Source: JANXLS01 sp037129555 (GTDB lineage Bacteria > Planctomycetota > SZUA-567 > H5-PLA8). Taken from it: DNA of 64,000 nucleotides. The position numbers were made by a program, and so were the translations under genes. Every line of letters begins with the position of its first letter. The stretch's first letter is position 1. The notes beneath the pieces were generated by a model. That model saw nothing but the letters and a program-made list of their open reading frames with translations, was not told the DNA's origin and made no database searches. Of this stretch, positions 16,303-26,287 are shown piece after piece. The stretch is taken from contig JBAXUS010000001.1 in NCBI GenBank assembly GCA_037129555.1, positions 33,725-97,724 on the forward strand. The letters run 5' to 3'.

Positions 16303-19300
16303 TTATTTCGCAGCGCCGGTCTTCCCTACCTTGCCCGTGTAAAGCATCGCTTTTGTTGCCTGCAACACTCCGTTGTTCAAGATCATCGTGAACACCACGT
16401 TGACCGGAGCGGCTGTGACGTTGGTGTTCGTCAATCCGTCGTCGGCCAATTTCGCAGCGAAGGTTCCTTTGGCGTACGTCACAGCAAATTTCGAGATCTG
16501 CGCCGCAACCACACCCTTCGTCGCTTTGATCGTGATCTTCAGCGTGTCGTTCACCGTCTTCGCGCTACCCTTCGCGTCCAGAGTGTACGTCTGAACCACG
16601 CCGCCCACATCCACATAAACCTTCTGCCCTAGCGGGACGAATCCAGCCGGAATGTTGACCGTCCCGGCGAACTTGATCCCGTCGCTCGCGCTCTTCGCAA
16701 AGTTCAATGCAATCGACGCCGAAGCCAGCGGAAGCAGCGGCGGGGGTGACGGAGCCTTCGCTCCACCGATTGGCGTGGACAACACATCCAGCGGCAACGT
16801 GCCGACCGCTAATTCAAACGCGTCCGAGAACCCATCGCCGTCGCTGTCTGGGCCTGATCCCACGATCGCGTTCGGATAGATGATCACCAGCGTGAACGAC
16901 TGCTGCGTCGAGCCGCCAATGTTCGTTGCAGTGATCGTGATCGGATAACTGCCTCCCGAACCCGCGCCAGGCGTTCCCGAAATCGTCGCGGTTCCGTTAC
17001 CGTTATCGACAAATGTAATGCCGCTCAGTGCCAAACCCGTCTGGCTCAAAGTCGCTGTCGGGCTTCCTGTTGTCGTCACCGTGAACGTCCCCGGCGTCCC
17101 AACCACAAACGTCGTCGTTGATACACTGGTAATCGTCGGTGCTGTAGCGTACGTATAAGCACTGGCCAACGTCGCGACATCCGTCACAGTCGTCACCGAC
17201 AGACTGACCTTCCCCACCGCGTGTGCGGGGCTCTTACAGGTGATCTGATTCAGGCTGTCAACAGTCACATTCGATGCTGGTGATCCGCCGAAATTCACTG
17301 TGGATCCCGGCGCGAAATTCGTCCCGGTCACGACCACGGTTTGTCCGCCGCTGGGCGACCCGCCGTTGGGCGAAACGCTCGTAATCGTTGGGATGTCGTA
17401 ATACGTGAAACCACTTGTCGAGGTCGCAGTTCCGCCTGCGTTGTTCACGACCACATCGACCGCTCCCGCCGCATGAGCTGGGATCACGCATCCGAGTTGC
17501 GTCAAGCTTTGTATCGTCACATTTGTCGCCGCTATGCCACCGAACGTGACGGTCGTCCCAGCAATGAAATTCGTGCCTGTGAGCGTCACGATCTGCGCAC
17601 CGAGAATCGAACCGCCTGTGGGTGCAACCGCCGTAATCGTCGGTGAGGTGAAGTACGTGTAGCCACCCACCAAGGTCACCGGTCCGCCCGATGTCGTAAC
17701 AATCACATTGACCAATCCCGCCGCGTGCGTCGGTGTCGTACACGTGATCTGCGTCGCGCTGTCAACCATCACAGACGTCGCCGCCGATCCGCCAAACGTC
17801 ACTGTCGCGCCGACGAAGAAATTCGTACCCGCCAAGACCACCGTGTTGCCACCTGCGGCTAAGCCACTGTTCGGTGTGACACTCGTCAACGTCGGCGGAG
17901 CAAAATATGTGAAGCCGCCAATAGCCATCACCGTTCCTGCTACAGTCGTAATCCCCACATCAACCGCACCCACCGCGTGGGCCGGAGTCGTGCAGCTCAA
18001 TTGCGTCGCACTCGTCACCGACACAGCCGTCGCCGCATTTCCGCCAAACGATACGGTCATTCCCGACACGAAGTTCGTACCGCTAATCGTCACGCTGGTC
18101 GCGCCAGACGTCGATCCCGTATTCGGTGAGACGCTCGTAATCGTCGGCACATCAACATACGTGAATCCGTTCGTCAAGCTGCCTGTTCCAGCGGTCGTTG
18201 TGACACTCACAGTCACCACACCCGCAGCCTGGGCTGGTACGGTACACGTGATCTGCGTCGCACTCACAACATTGACTAACGTTGCACTGACGGCCCCAAA
18301 TGTCACCGTCGCGCCAGATACAAATCCGGTCCCGGTCAGCGTAGCCGTACCACCACCGCCCACACCGGAAGAGGACGGCGAGACGCTGGTCACAGTCGGT
18401 GCTAAAATGTACGTGAAACCATTCGTCGATGTTACCGAACCACCAACCGAACTCACGACCACATTGACCGCACCCGCCGCATGGGCCGGGGTGGTGCATG
18501 TAATCTGGCTCGCGCTGACCACAACAATACTCGTCGCGGTCGATCCGCCGATGGTGACAGTCGCTCCCGTGAAGAAATCAGTTCCCGCAATCGTGATACT
18601 CGTCGCGCCAGTCGTCGGACCATTATTGGGCGTGATCGACGCAATCGTCGGAGCCGCGATATACGTGTAGCCGTTGTTCAACGTTCCCGTCCCGCCTGTC
18701 GTCGTCACAGCAATGTTCACCGCACCCGCCGCGTGAGCCGGAGCCGTGCAGTTAATTTGAGTTGAACTGACCACGCTAATTCCCGTCGCAGCCGTCCCGC
18801 CAAACGTCACAGTCGCTCCAGCCACAAATCCCGTTCCGGTCAATGTCACTACCGTGCCGCCCGTCGCAGGGCCTTGAATCGGTGATGCAAGGGTCACAGT
18901 CGGAGCATTCAAATACGTAAACGCGCCAATCCCAGTGCCAGTGCCAGCGGTCGCCGTGACAACCACATCAACTGCGCCAGCTGCATGCGCCGGAGTCGTA
19001 CACGTGACTTGCGTCGCGCTAACAGACGTCACAGTCGTCGCAGCCGTGCCGCCAAACGTGACCGCTGAAGCTCCCGTCAAATTCGTCCCGGTAATCGTGA
19101 CGTTCGTCCCGCCCACAGCGGGGCCACTGGATGCGCTGACGCTCGTGACTGTCGGTGTTGCACCGATAAACGTAAATCCGCCTGTCAATGTATTCGATGC
19201 GCCGCCCGCTGTGGTCGAGACGACCACATCCGCTGCACCCGCGTTCGCCGATGCCGGCACCGTGCACGTGATCGACGTAAAGCTTACGACCAAGACATTC

Positions 19301-19842
19301 GTGCAAGCCACTCCGCCCACCGTGACGCTCGGAACAAACGCGCCGATGCCACCGAAGGCCGTACCTGTAATCGTAATGTTTGTCGTCACCCCTGTTGCGC
19401 CGCTGCTCGGGCTTACCGACGCAACTGTTGGCGCATTCAAATTAGGCAACGCGCCCTGGTTGATCCAGTTCGTCGTATCCGTTTTGTTCTGCGCCGTCGC
19501 CACCCAACTATTACCATTGTGATTTGCGCCACTGCCCTGAGTTACGATGACGAAATTTATCGCACTGTTTGTCGGGTCGTTGGAATGTACCAAGAAATTC
19601 TTGTAGATTTTTCCGCCCGCTTTATTGACAATTTGTCCGTAACTGGTGCCGGTCGTTAAATTTAAAAAAGATGCGCTGCCGTTCGGTGAGTGGCAGTTCA
19701 CGCAATTAAGCGACGTGGCATTGAATATAGGTTGAATCGTTGTCGCATAATCCACACCGCCAGCAGCTGAGGCATTGTAAGACGCGAACAACAAGACTCC
19801 AGCCAGCACAGTGGCGAGTCGCTTCGAATGCACAGTAATCAT
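16303..19842 (-). CDS. Exported TIG/IPT-repeat protein with one haem c motif
   Basis: A 1179-residue secreted protein. A signal peptide (cleaved near NASA) is followed by a short cytochrome-like domain, TIQPIFNATSLNCVNCH, with one CxxCH motif. About nine or ten IPT/TIG repeats of some 83 residues follow, each of the form SVSPSSG..GGT.VTITGTNF..GATVTFGG..AT.V.V, ending CTTPAHAAGAVDVVVT. Then come an Ig-like domain and a calcium-type DSDGDGFSDAFE loop. The last 170 residues form a separate domain with VYVDVGGVVQTYTLDAKGSA that is also at the end of the 2987-residue protein at 42783-51746. GGAG sits eight bases before the ATG. Likely anchored outside the cell near the cytochrome genes; partner unknown. 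Confidence 0.85.
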   Translation of the reverse strand: MITVHSKRLATVLAGVLLFASYNASAAGGVDYATTIQPIFNATSLNCVNCHSPNGSASFLNLTTGTSYGQIVNKAGGKIYKNFLVHSNDPTNSAINFVIVTQGSGANHNGNSWVATAQNKTDTTNWINQGALPNLNAPTVASVSPSSGATGVTTNITITGTAFGGIGAFVPSVTVGGVACTNVLVVSFTSITCTVPASANAGAADVVVSTTAGGASNTLTGGFTFIGATPTVTSVSASSGPAVGGTNVTITGTNLTGASAVTFGGTAATTVTSVSATQVTCTTPAHAAGAVDVVVTATAGTGTGIGAFTYLNAPTVTLASPIQGPATGGTVVTLTGTGFVAGATVTFGGTAATGISVVSSTQINCTAPAHAAGAVNIAVTTTGGTGTLNNGYTYIAAPTIASITPNNGPTTGATSITIAGTDFFTGATVTIGGSTATSIVVVSASQITCTTPAHAAGAVNVVVSSVGGSVTSTNGFTYILAPTVTSVSPSSSGVGGGGTATLTGTGFVSGATVTFGAVSATLVNVVSATQITCTVPAQAAGVVTVSVTTTAGTGSLTNGFTYVDVPTITSVSPNTGSTSGATSVTISGTNFVSGMTVSFGGNAATAVSVTSATQLSCTTPAHAVGAVDVGITTVAGTVMAIGGFTYFAPPTLTSVTPNSGLAAGGNTVVLAGTNFFVGATVTFGGSAATSVMVDSATQITCTTPTHAAGLVNVIVTTSGGPVTLVGGYTYFTSPTITAVAPTGGSILGAQIVTLTGTNFIAGTTVTFGGIAATNVTIQSLTQLGCVIPAHAAGAVDVVVNNAGGTATSTSGFTYYDIPTITSVSPNGGSPSGGQTVVVTGTNFAPGSTVNFGGSPASNVTVDSLNQITCKSPAHAVGKVSLSVTTVTDVATLASAYTYATAPTITSVSTTTFVVGTPGTFTVTTTGSPTATLSQTGLALSGITFVDNGNGTATISGTPGAGSGGSYPITITATNIGGSTQQSFTLVIIYPNAIVGSGPDSDGDGFSDAFELAVGTLPLDVLSTPIGGAKAPSPPPLLPLASASIALNFAKSASDGIKFAGTVNIPAGFVPLGQKVYVDVGGVVQTYTLDAKGSAKTVNDTLKITIKATKGVVAAQISKFAVTYAKGTFAAKLADDGLTNTNVTAAPVNVVFTMILNNGVLQATKAMLYTGKVGKTGAAK

Positions 19843-20279
19843 AAAACGGTCTCCAATAGATGAGTTTGATCAATCTAAATTATTTTGAGAAACAGGTCAA
19901 TGCTAAAAAAAAACGCTCTGTACGAAGGGTGCATGACATAGCATACGTTTTTTACTCCAAAGGAATTATTTCACTCCAGCCCAGGGCTGCACCGCTTGCG
20001 GGGCTACCCTGGGTTTCGATCCGAGAAATATCCCTCTAATTCCATAGGAGTTACTGAGTCGCCCGCCAACAAACGCTTTCAGCGCACGTGAATCAGGCAG
20101 CGTCGCAACCCTAGGCTGGGATGAAAATACGCATTCGATATATAAAAAACGACCGTGTAGCGTGAAATAGAACCCTGCACTCATCCAATAGTTAAACGAA
20201 GAGTAGAATAGACGTCCATGCAACTTAAAATAGGCTGCTGATATCTACACGATCCTTTTTATATAAATTAAGTATTATA
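19843..20279. other. Intergenic region with palindromic DNA
   Basis: No credible gene in these 437 bases. An 85-codon open frame at 19966-20223 on the minus strand reads through a palindrome (CCCAGGG ... CCCTGGG near 19981-20012) and a related element near 20107, and shows no family pattern. The right third is very AT-rich. Confidence 0.6.
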
Positions 20280-20705
20280 TTAAACTAAAGGCGGTGCCCG
20301 TGATTGGGACTGCCTGAAATACTTGTCTTCAGGTGGGCAAAGGGTAGGTTCTGCGTGAAGCGTAGTATGAACAGCAACATCCAGCACAACTAGAATGGCC
20401 ACATGCGTTTCGTGGATCAATGCCGTATCATGGTGCTGAGTGTCATCATCATCCGACTCGACATACTCGCGAATATGATCGCTCTCTGAATGCGGGATAT
20501 GCCCCGACGTCGACGCGCATCGGATACACAACGAACCGCGCGAATGGACCGGGCACACCCCATCCCGAGTATGTTCTTCGATGAGCAGATGAATCGGTGT
20601 ATAAAACGCCGTAATCGCAAATGCGACCAATGAAACGACCGCCGTCAGTTTGATCGCCGACGTGTGCAGTCTGAAGGGATGGGTGTTGTCTTGTAGTCGA
20701 TTCAC
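20280..20705 (-). CDS. Histidine-rich single-span membrane protein, unknown function
   Basis: A 141-residue protein with one hydrophobic segment (IKLTAVVSLVAFAITAFYTPIHLLI), then a Cys/His/Asp-rich stretch (DGVCPVHSRGSLCIRC, HIPHSESDHIREY, DDDDTQHHDTALIHETH), a second weakly hydrophobic strand, and the ending CPPEDKYFRQSQSRAPPLV. That R..P-rich ending resembles the tails of small membrane proteins I have seen next to metal or cytochrome loci, but I cannot name the family. The GTG at 20703-20705 has AAAGGACAGGTGG upstream and is preferred over the ATG at 20738. It lies downstream of the 13-haem gene on the same strand and could bind metal or haem. Confidence 0.6.
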   Translation of the reverse strand: MNRLQDNTHPFRLHTSAIKLTAVVSLVAFAITAFYTPIHLLIEEHTRDGVCPVHSRGSLCIRCASTSGHIPHSESDHIREYVESDDDDTQHHDTALIHETHVAILVVLDVAVHTTLHAEPTLCPPEDKYFRQSQSRAPPLV

Positions 20706-20955
20706 GATACCCACCTGTCCTTTCCACGAACGTGACATTATAAACAACGCAAATCAAATACCAGCACCATAGTATTTCTATAACATTTAATGTAAAATTG
20801 GCTCTAATCAATACCGTTCACGTGAACCACGTTTCTCTTCCATTACTATTGTGACCCCATATGGACGCATCAACTTACCGCTATTTTAAAAATACTGCAC
20901 AATAAGTGAAATAATTTTTAAAATGGTTGCGTCATATTCAGTAGGTCGGTGTAGC

Positions 20956-22002
20956 TCAACGCTTGTGACACATCAAACAACTGCCCCCATCGTCCTGGTG
21001 CGGCAACATTTTCAAGCCAAAATGACAATCCCGGCACGTGCTGTCCTTCGCCGTCTTGTGAACATCATTCGCCGGTAATTTCGCAGCCGTATTATGCGAA
21101 TTCGTATTCTTGTGACACGTCACGCACCCTTCCTGTTTCAACGGGAAATGGCATTGCGTGCAATGCGTCCCCGAGAAATTTCCCTTGTGGCTCTGCGGAG
21201 CAATCGTCTGATGGCAGCGCATGCACGAGTCTTCCGTATGGCAGAATTTGCACTGCGCCCGGTCCGCGTCCGCATTGATTCCATGCCCGCGTTCGCGCCA
21301 GAAATTCGTGTGGCTCGTCGGTGGATTCTCCTTATGGCACGCGTTGCAACTCTGCTGCGTGTGGCACAAATCGCAACTCGCCGGTGAATCCTTCTGCACG
21401 AATCCGATTTCCCGTCCATGCAACTGCTTCCAATTCAGCTCGTGATTCTCCGGCTTCCACTGTTTATCGATGACCGTGTGACACACCAAACACCCATTCG
21501 CCGCATTCTCCGCGACGTGTGATTTCACATGGCAGACGATGCACTCCTTCATCGTCACGCGCAGCTTCGCCGTCAACGTCGTCGCGGCCTCGACTCCTTT
21601 ATGACACGTCTGGCATTGAACCTTCGCGTCCACATGCGTCTTATGCGAAAACATGATCGTGTCCGGAGCCACCGTCTTCGGCTCCGTAATGTGCGACCAC
21701 TCCACTTTCCCATCGACCACATAACTGCTGACGCGCCGTTCCGGCGGCTTCTTTTCGTCCAACCCTTTATGGCACTTGTCGCAACTTTTGATCGTCGGCA
21801 TCCCAGCGTGATCTTCCTTCGCCGCCGTCTTGTGGCAACTCGTACACTTCATTTGCTCTTTGACGTGAGCCTTGTGATTGAACGGCAATCGCTTCCCGGC
21901 AAGTGCGTCCGCGATGCGCTTCTCATCGCACCCCGTCATAGGCAGCAACGCCAACACCAAGGCGATGATCCCCACTCCAGTTATATAGACCCGCTTGCTC
22001 AC
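20956..22002 (-). CDS. Thirteen-haem c-type cytochrome lipoprotein
   Basis: A 348-residue lipoprotein: the hydrophobic leader ends LLPMTGC, so Cys25 should be lipidated. Thirteen CxxCH motifs follow (CTSCH, CDKCH, CQTCH, CIVCH, CLVCH, CDLCH, CNACH, CKFCH, CMRCH, CTQCH, CVTCH, CRDCH, CLMCH), with extra His residues that can be distal ligands, as in the cytochrome c3/c7 superfamily. GTG start with AAGAGGGG upstream. It is directly downstream of an outer-membrane barrel gene (61-base gap with a hairpin), which suggests a porin-cytochrome conduit carrying electrons through the outer membrane. Direction of electron flow is not known. Confidence 0.93.
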   Translation of the reverse strand: MSKRVYITGVGIIALVLALLPMTGCDEKRIADALAGKRLPFNHKAHVKEQMKCTSCHKTAAKEDHAGMPTIKSCDKCHKGLDEKKPPERRVSSYVVDGKVEWSHITEPKTVAPDTIMFSHKTHVDAKVQCQTCHKGVEAATTLTAKLRVTMKECIVCHVKSHVAENAANGCLVCHTVIDKQWKPENHELNWKQLHGREIGFVQKDSPASCDLCHTQQSCNACHKENPPTSHTNFWRERGHGINADADRAQCKFCHTEDSCMRCHQTIAPQSHKGNFSGTHCTQCHFPLKQEGCVTCHKNTNSHNTAAKLPANDVHKTAKDSTCRDCHFGLKMLPHQDDGGSCLMCHKR

Positions 22003-22020
22003 AAAACCCCTCTTTTAGTG

Positions 22021-22041
22021 GCACGGGCTTTTAGCCCGTGC
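22021..22041. repeat. Intercistronic hairpin
   Basis: Perfect nine-base arms GCACGGGCT and AGCCCGTGC around TTT lie between the barrel gene and the cytochrome gene. No T tract follows; it may stabilise or attenuate the transcript. Confidence 0.7.
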
Positions 22042-22062
22042 GTCAAACTCACGCTCTCGCGC

Positions 22063-23670
22063 TTAAAAATCAAACTTAAACTGCAACGTCGCCGTATGGT
22101 AATTGATCCCACGAGCCTGCTCGAAATTATACCTCGCATCCAACGACGCCCATTTCGTCGGCTTCCAACGTTGCCTTAAATAATACGACCGCACATCATC
22201 GCGCTCGACCGCCGAAAAGAAATCGTATTTGTACAACGCGTAATCCGTCCCCGCTGTCGTTTCCATCCCCTTCTTCCATTTATACGACGCCTCCGCGCCC
22301 ACTTGCGTCGTGTCCGGAGCGCTCCCCAATCCGTTCCAGCGCGACGCCGTCAGACTCAAACACAACCCCTTCTTCAACGCGTCGCGCGTCTGCAACGTAA
22401 AATAAAAGCGATCAAATTCGCGATTGAATTGCCGCGCCTCAGCGCCGTCGATCAGCCGACGCGACGTCGCATTAAAATCCGTTTGCAGCCACGGCAACCA
22501 CGTTTTCGTCACCGTCACATTCCCCGTTTGATACGGATCCAATCCGCGCAACGTCTCAAAATACGGATCGAACTCCGTCACAAATTGTGTCTGCGGACGG
22601 AACCAAATCGAGTAACTCCCCGACACCTGCAACCCGCACGGAGCATTGCTGTACGTCGCCCGGACTTGAGCATCACGCGCCATGCCATCGACCACGCTCA
22701 AATGCCCGTTCACCCGAATGTTCGGGTCCTTGAATTTTTGCCAGAATGAAATCGACATCAAATCATCCGACCGCACGCCCGAATTCGGTTTCAAACCCTG
22801 ATACAACGGATCGGTCGATGACGGCTTCCAATCCGTAAAATCATCGTTGATATGAATGTAATCAAACCGCAGTTTCAAACTCTCCCACGGCTGCGACTCC
22901 GCCGACATTCCCGTCAACCAGTCGCCATGAGCGCTCGGTTCGAAATGATGAATCGGCACACCCACATAGAAGGAGAGCTGCAAATTTGCGAGTTCCTCAT
23001 GCACCTTCGTGTCCACGCGCACACCATCAAACTGCAGAATTTCCGGCGTGTCATAATTCCACTGCCGCCCGATTCGCAGCAGCTCCAGCCCCGGCACTTT
23101 ATTCAAATCCACATACGCCGAATACACGCGCGCATTCACCGGCGAATTGTACGTGTCGAGCAGTCCCGAAAATAAATCCGACCGCCGACCTTTACCATGC
23201 TTGTTCAAATTCTCATTCACGCTCGCGTCAAAATGAGCCGTCGCCATGTCCCGCGCTTTTTCGCCGTAATCGACCGTGACATACTGCGAAATATCATCGT
23301 CCCGCTCGCCGCCACCCGTTCGCAACCGATACTTGTTTAAAATCGTCCCGGTCACCGGCGCGTGAAAAAACTTCTCGCCCAACGACTGATACTCCACCGC
23401 GCGCTCATTCCGCTTCGTAATTTCCTCAGGCGTAGGCACCGGAGGCGGTGGAATCTCCCCCGTCGGGTCCGGCACTTCCACCTTCTTCTCTTCGCCCAAA
23501 GGGTCCTTCTTCTTCGGCTTAGGCTTCGGCTCGTCCTCAGCCGCTTTCGGCTTCTCGCCATCCGCAGGCTTGACCGCAGGTTCCTCAGCAATCAAACACG
23601 ACGAAGCCACAAGCAACGCCAACACCGCAGCCTGAGCCCAACGCGAAAAAATTGCAAACGGAATCGTCAA
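22063..23670 (-). CDS. Outer-membrane beta-barrel protein paired with the 13-haem cytochrome
   Basis: A 535-residue protein with a signal peptide (cleaved near LIAE), a Lys/Pro/Glu-rich periplasmic stretch (residues 30-85), then alternating amphipathic strands through to the terminal TLQFKFDF, whose final Phe is the usual signal for the BAM machinery. Features such as VYSAYVDLNKVPGLELLRIGRQWNYDTPEILQFDGV are typical of uncharacterised porin-like barrels in planctomycetes. The TTG at 23670 is the only good start, with AGGGTGA upstream. Transcribed ahead of the 13-haem lipoprotein gene, it is the obvious candidate for the porin of a porin-cytochrome complex. It has no clear resemblance to MtrB that I can see. 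Confidence 0.8.
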   Translation of the reverse strand: MTIPFAIFSRWAQAAVLALLVASSCLIAEEPAVKPADGEKPKAAEDEPKPKPKKKDPLGEEKKVEVPDPTGEIPPPPVPTPEEITKRNERAVEYQSLGEKFFHAPVTGTILNKYRLRTGGGERDDDISQYVTVDYGEKARDMATAHFDASVNENLNKHGKGRRSDLFSGLLDTYNSPVNARVYSAYVDLNKVPGLELLRIGRQWNYDTPEILQFDGVRVDTKVHEELANLQLSFYVGVPIHHFEPSAHGDWLTGMSAESQPWESLKLRFDYIHINDDFTDWKPSSTDPLYQGLKPNSGVRSDDLMSISFWQKFKDPNIRVNGHLSVVDGMARDAQVRATYSNAPCGLQVSGSYSIWFRPQTQFVTEFDPYFETLRGLDPYQTGNVTVTKTWLPWLQTDFNATSRRLIDGAEARQFNREFDRFYFTLQTRDALKKGLCLSLTASRWNGLGSAPDTTQVGAEASYKWKKGMETTAGTDYALYKYDFFSAVERDDVRSYYLRQRWKPTKWASLDARYNFEQARGINYHTATLQFKFDF

Positions 23671-24074
23671 ACGATATTCACCCTGTCGGTACTCGTCCTA
23701 TTGACTAATCAATATTAATTGCAGCAAACTTTAAACCATAATATTACATTGACTATCCTATCGTTCTTTTCGCCCGCCCTCAAGCAGAAAACACTAACAA
23801 TCAAAACATTTTTACGTTCTTAAATATGATAACAAGATTGTCATGTATAAGAATGAATCTGACCCATGCCCTGAGTATGCTATTGAGAATCATTCGCAGT
23901 CTGCCATTCCACCTGTGCAGCCGAAATCTTTAAAATAGTTAATTCAGAACTTGGATTGATGAAAATATAAGGTATGCTGATCTTGTAGAAGATGGATATG
24001 TGATGCGCAAGTTTCCTATAGTAAAGTGGGTTTCGTAGCCGTAACGAGTCAGCTATCTCCAAGGACACATCCTC
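23671..24074. other. Divergent intergenic region between the two cytochrome units
   Basis: About 400 AT-rich bases between the barrel gene (minus) and the octahaem gene (plus), so promoters for both directions must lie here. I see no convincing gene and no clear operator. Small open frames have no coding character. Confidence 0.6.
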
Positions 24075-26162
24075 GTGCTCCCGAACAAGTACTATTTCAA
24101 TATTTTCGTCAGCATTTTACTCGCGGTACCGTTGTGTGGGTTCTTCGCATTCCAGACCTCCGCCGTCATCGGCACCCACGCAGCCAAACGCGTCGGCGTC
24201 AAAGGCATCGTCACCGACAGCCACAACCGCCCCGTCGCCGGAGCCAAAGTCTACCTCATCGAATCGTCGCTCCTCGACACAACATCGCCCATGACCGCCG
24301 TCGGCATCCTCAATGGCACCACCGAAGCATTCGACGAACCGCTCGAAGACATCGTCCGCAATCCTGCACGAGCCGCACTTTTGCCTCAAGCCACGACCAC
24401 CAAAAACGGCCGCTTCTCAATTCCCAGAATCTTCACCGCATCCAAATACTACACCTTCGTCCAACCCGCCGTATCCGACACCGAACACCTTCCCGGTGGC
24501 GACCTCAGCCGCTATTCATTCTACCCCAACGCCCTCACGCGCAGCGGCCTGCACATCCACATGAGTTGGCGCCCACCCGACAGCGCTACCTACATCGGCA
24601 CCTCCAGTTGCTACAGTTGCCACTTATTCCAAGACTACAGTAAACACGCACATCAATTAGGCATCCAAGTCCCCGGCCAACGCACCGCCCATCAAGACAC
24701 CTCGCGCTTCCCCACATGGGACGAATTCCTGACCTCGTACTTCGCCGAAGCAACCAGTTATACAGATAGCGGTGTTAAAGTACTATATTATGAAGACTAT
24801 AACGCAGCTGCCAGTTTTGATAAATTTAAAGTCTATCAAGATATCTCAGGCGGTGGCACAGTCTATTTAAAAGCCTATCTCTGGAAAACAGGCACCGCTT
24901 ATAAAGTCACGCTGGAAAACCAGCTCAATCCCAACGACGCGCCGCTGACTCTCAACGTTAAACTCACCTATGGCGGAGCGTTCTACCGGCAGCTCTTATT
25001 AGTCGATGCCCCGGGCCGCAACGGACGCTATCCGTTCCTTCAATACCAAGGACTCACCGATCAACGCTCATCAGGCGACGATACCTACTACGACACAACC
25101 CGCCACGTTTTCCGCGACTACGGCGGTGCCACCTTTTTCTCCGCCGGATTAGACAACACATTCGGAACAGCAGACGACGTGCTCACTCTTCCGCCCGTCA
25201 CTGAAACCTTCGAAGGCCAGTGCGCGTCCTGCCATTTCACCGGCGTGCAACTCTACAAAGACAGCGCCACACACGAACTCATGGCCACCGCCGTCCCCGA
25301 CGACAACGGAGCCTACTCCCCCGATAACAGCGGTATCCCTCAGGAAGTCAACGTGGGTTGCGAATCCTGCCACGGCCCAGGTTCCAAACATCGCGAAGAA
25401 TCATTCCGCGAGGGCCCTATTTTCGGACCCAAACGCAAGCTCGGCTCCAATATTGTTCAACCAGCCTACTTAAGTAATGATCGGGCTAGCGGCATCTGCG
25501 GCCAATGCCACGAACAAGTAACCGGTAAAAGCCAATTAGGTGCTCGCGAAATACCCTTGGACTCCAACGAGCAATTCCCTCGCCCCGGTATCAGCCGCGC
25601 TGAATTCCTGACCAAGCACACAACACGAAAAAGCTTTGCATTAAATCAACTCTGGCCCGACCAAACGCATCCCTATGATCACCGCTCACAGTACTCAACC
25701 TGGCTGAAGAGTAAACATGCTCGCAATGACCGTATATTAGTAGCCTGCGATGATTGCCATAATTCGCACGGTGATAGTACGTTTATTCGTGGCTTAACAG
25801 ATAATCCGAAGGATTCAAACAGCCGCTTATGTCAACGCTGTCATGCAATCGATGTAACATCTCACAGCACCGAGCGCGCTCAAGACCCCATGCTTGGAAA
25901 AGCCATGAAATGCGTGGATTGCCACATGGCCCGCACAGCCCGAAGCGGGGCGGGGAACCAGGGTTTGCGCTACGCCGAGCCCACCGGAAACGCGACCGAT
26001 GCAGACTTCCTCTATTGGGAAAACGACCTGGTCTCTCACGTTATGGACGTGCCACGCAAGACCGCCGTCGCCGGAGTCCAGCGTGGCGCGGCCATGCCCG
26101 TGCCTTACTATAAATCGTGTGGCTCCTGTCATCTCAACACACCAGTACCCACTAAACCGTAA
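24075..26162 (+). CDS. Octahaem c-type cytochrome with N-terminal regulatory-like beta domain
   Basis: A 695-residue exported protein. After the signal segment (IFVSILLAVPLCGFF) comes a carboxypeptidase-regulatory-like domain (VKGIVTDSHNRPVAGAKVYL ... TKNGRFSI, residues 42-125). Eight CxxCH motifs follow: CYSCH, CASCH, CESCH, CGQCH, CDDCH, CQRCH, CVDCH, CGSCH, with a haem-free stretch between the first and second. The order resembles the cytochrome c554/multihaem families but I cannot assign a substrate. The GTG at 24075 has AAGGACAC upstream. Codon use becomes AT-rich around 24760-24900 and 25690-25860 compared with the rest, hinting at a mosaic origin. It is followed by the tetrahaem gene after 125 bases. 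Confidence 0.9.
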   Translation: MLPNKYYFNIFVSILLAVPLCGFFAFQTSAVIGTHAAKRVGVKGIVTDSHNRPVAGAKVYLIESSLLDTTSPMTAVGILNGTTEAFDEPLEDIVRNPARAALLPQATTTKNGRFSIPRIFTASKYYTFVQPAVSDTEHLPGGDLSRYSFYPNALTRSGLHIHMSWRPPDSATYIGTSSCYSCHLFQDYSKHAHQLGIQVPGQRTAHQDTSRFPTWDEFLTSYFAEATSYTDSGVKVLYYEDYNAAASFDKFKVYQDISGGGTVYLKAYLWKTGTAYKVTLENQLNPNDAPLTLNVKLTYGGAFYRQLLLVDAPGRNGRYPFLQYQGLTDQRSSGDDTYYDTTRHVFRDYGGATFFSAGLDNTFGTADDVLTLPPVTETFEGQCASCHFTGVQLYKDSATHELMATAVPDDNGAYSPDNSGIPQEVNVGCESCHGPGSKHREESFREGPIFGPKRKLGSNIVQPAYLSNDRASGICGQCHEQVTGKSQLGAREIPLDSNEQFPRPGISRAEFLTKHTTRKSFALNQLWPDQTHPYDHRSQYSTWLKSKHARNDRILVACDDCHNSHGDSTFIRGLTDNPKDSNSRLCQRCHAIDVTSHSTERAQDPMLGKAMKCVDCHMARTARSGAGNQGLRYAEPTGNATDADFLYWENDLVSHVMDVPRKTAVAGVQRGAAMPVPYYKSCGSCHLNTPVPTKP

Positions 26163-26287
26163 TCGTTATGAAGTAGGTAGTACGGCATTAAATGTGCTTG
26201 TATCAATTCAGTGCGCGGACGTATTATGGGTGCACACGTGCGAAGCAATTATAGACTATTGTATTCTATTCAAAAAGGAGACCTGCC

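Noticed and set aside
19966..20223. 85-codon open frame on the minus strand
   Set aside because: It reads through palindromic repeat DNA, has no ribosome site and resembles no family.
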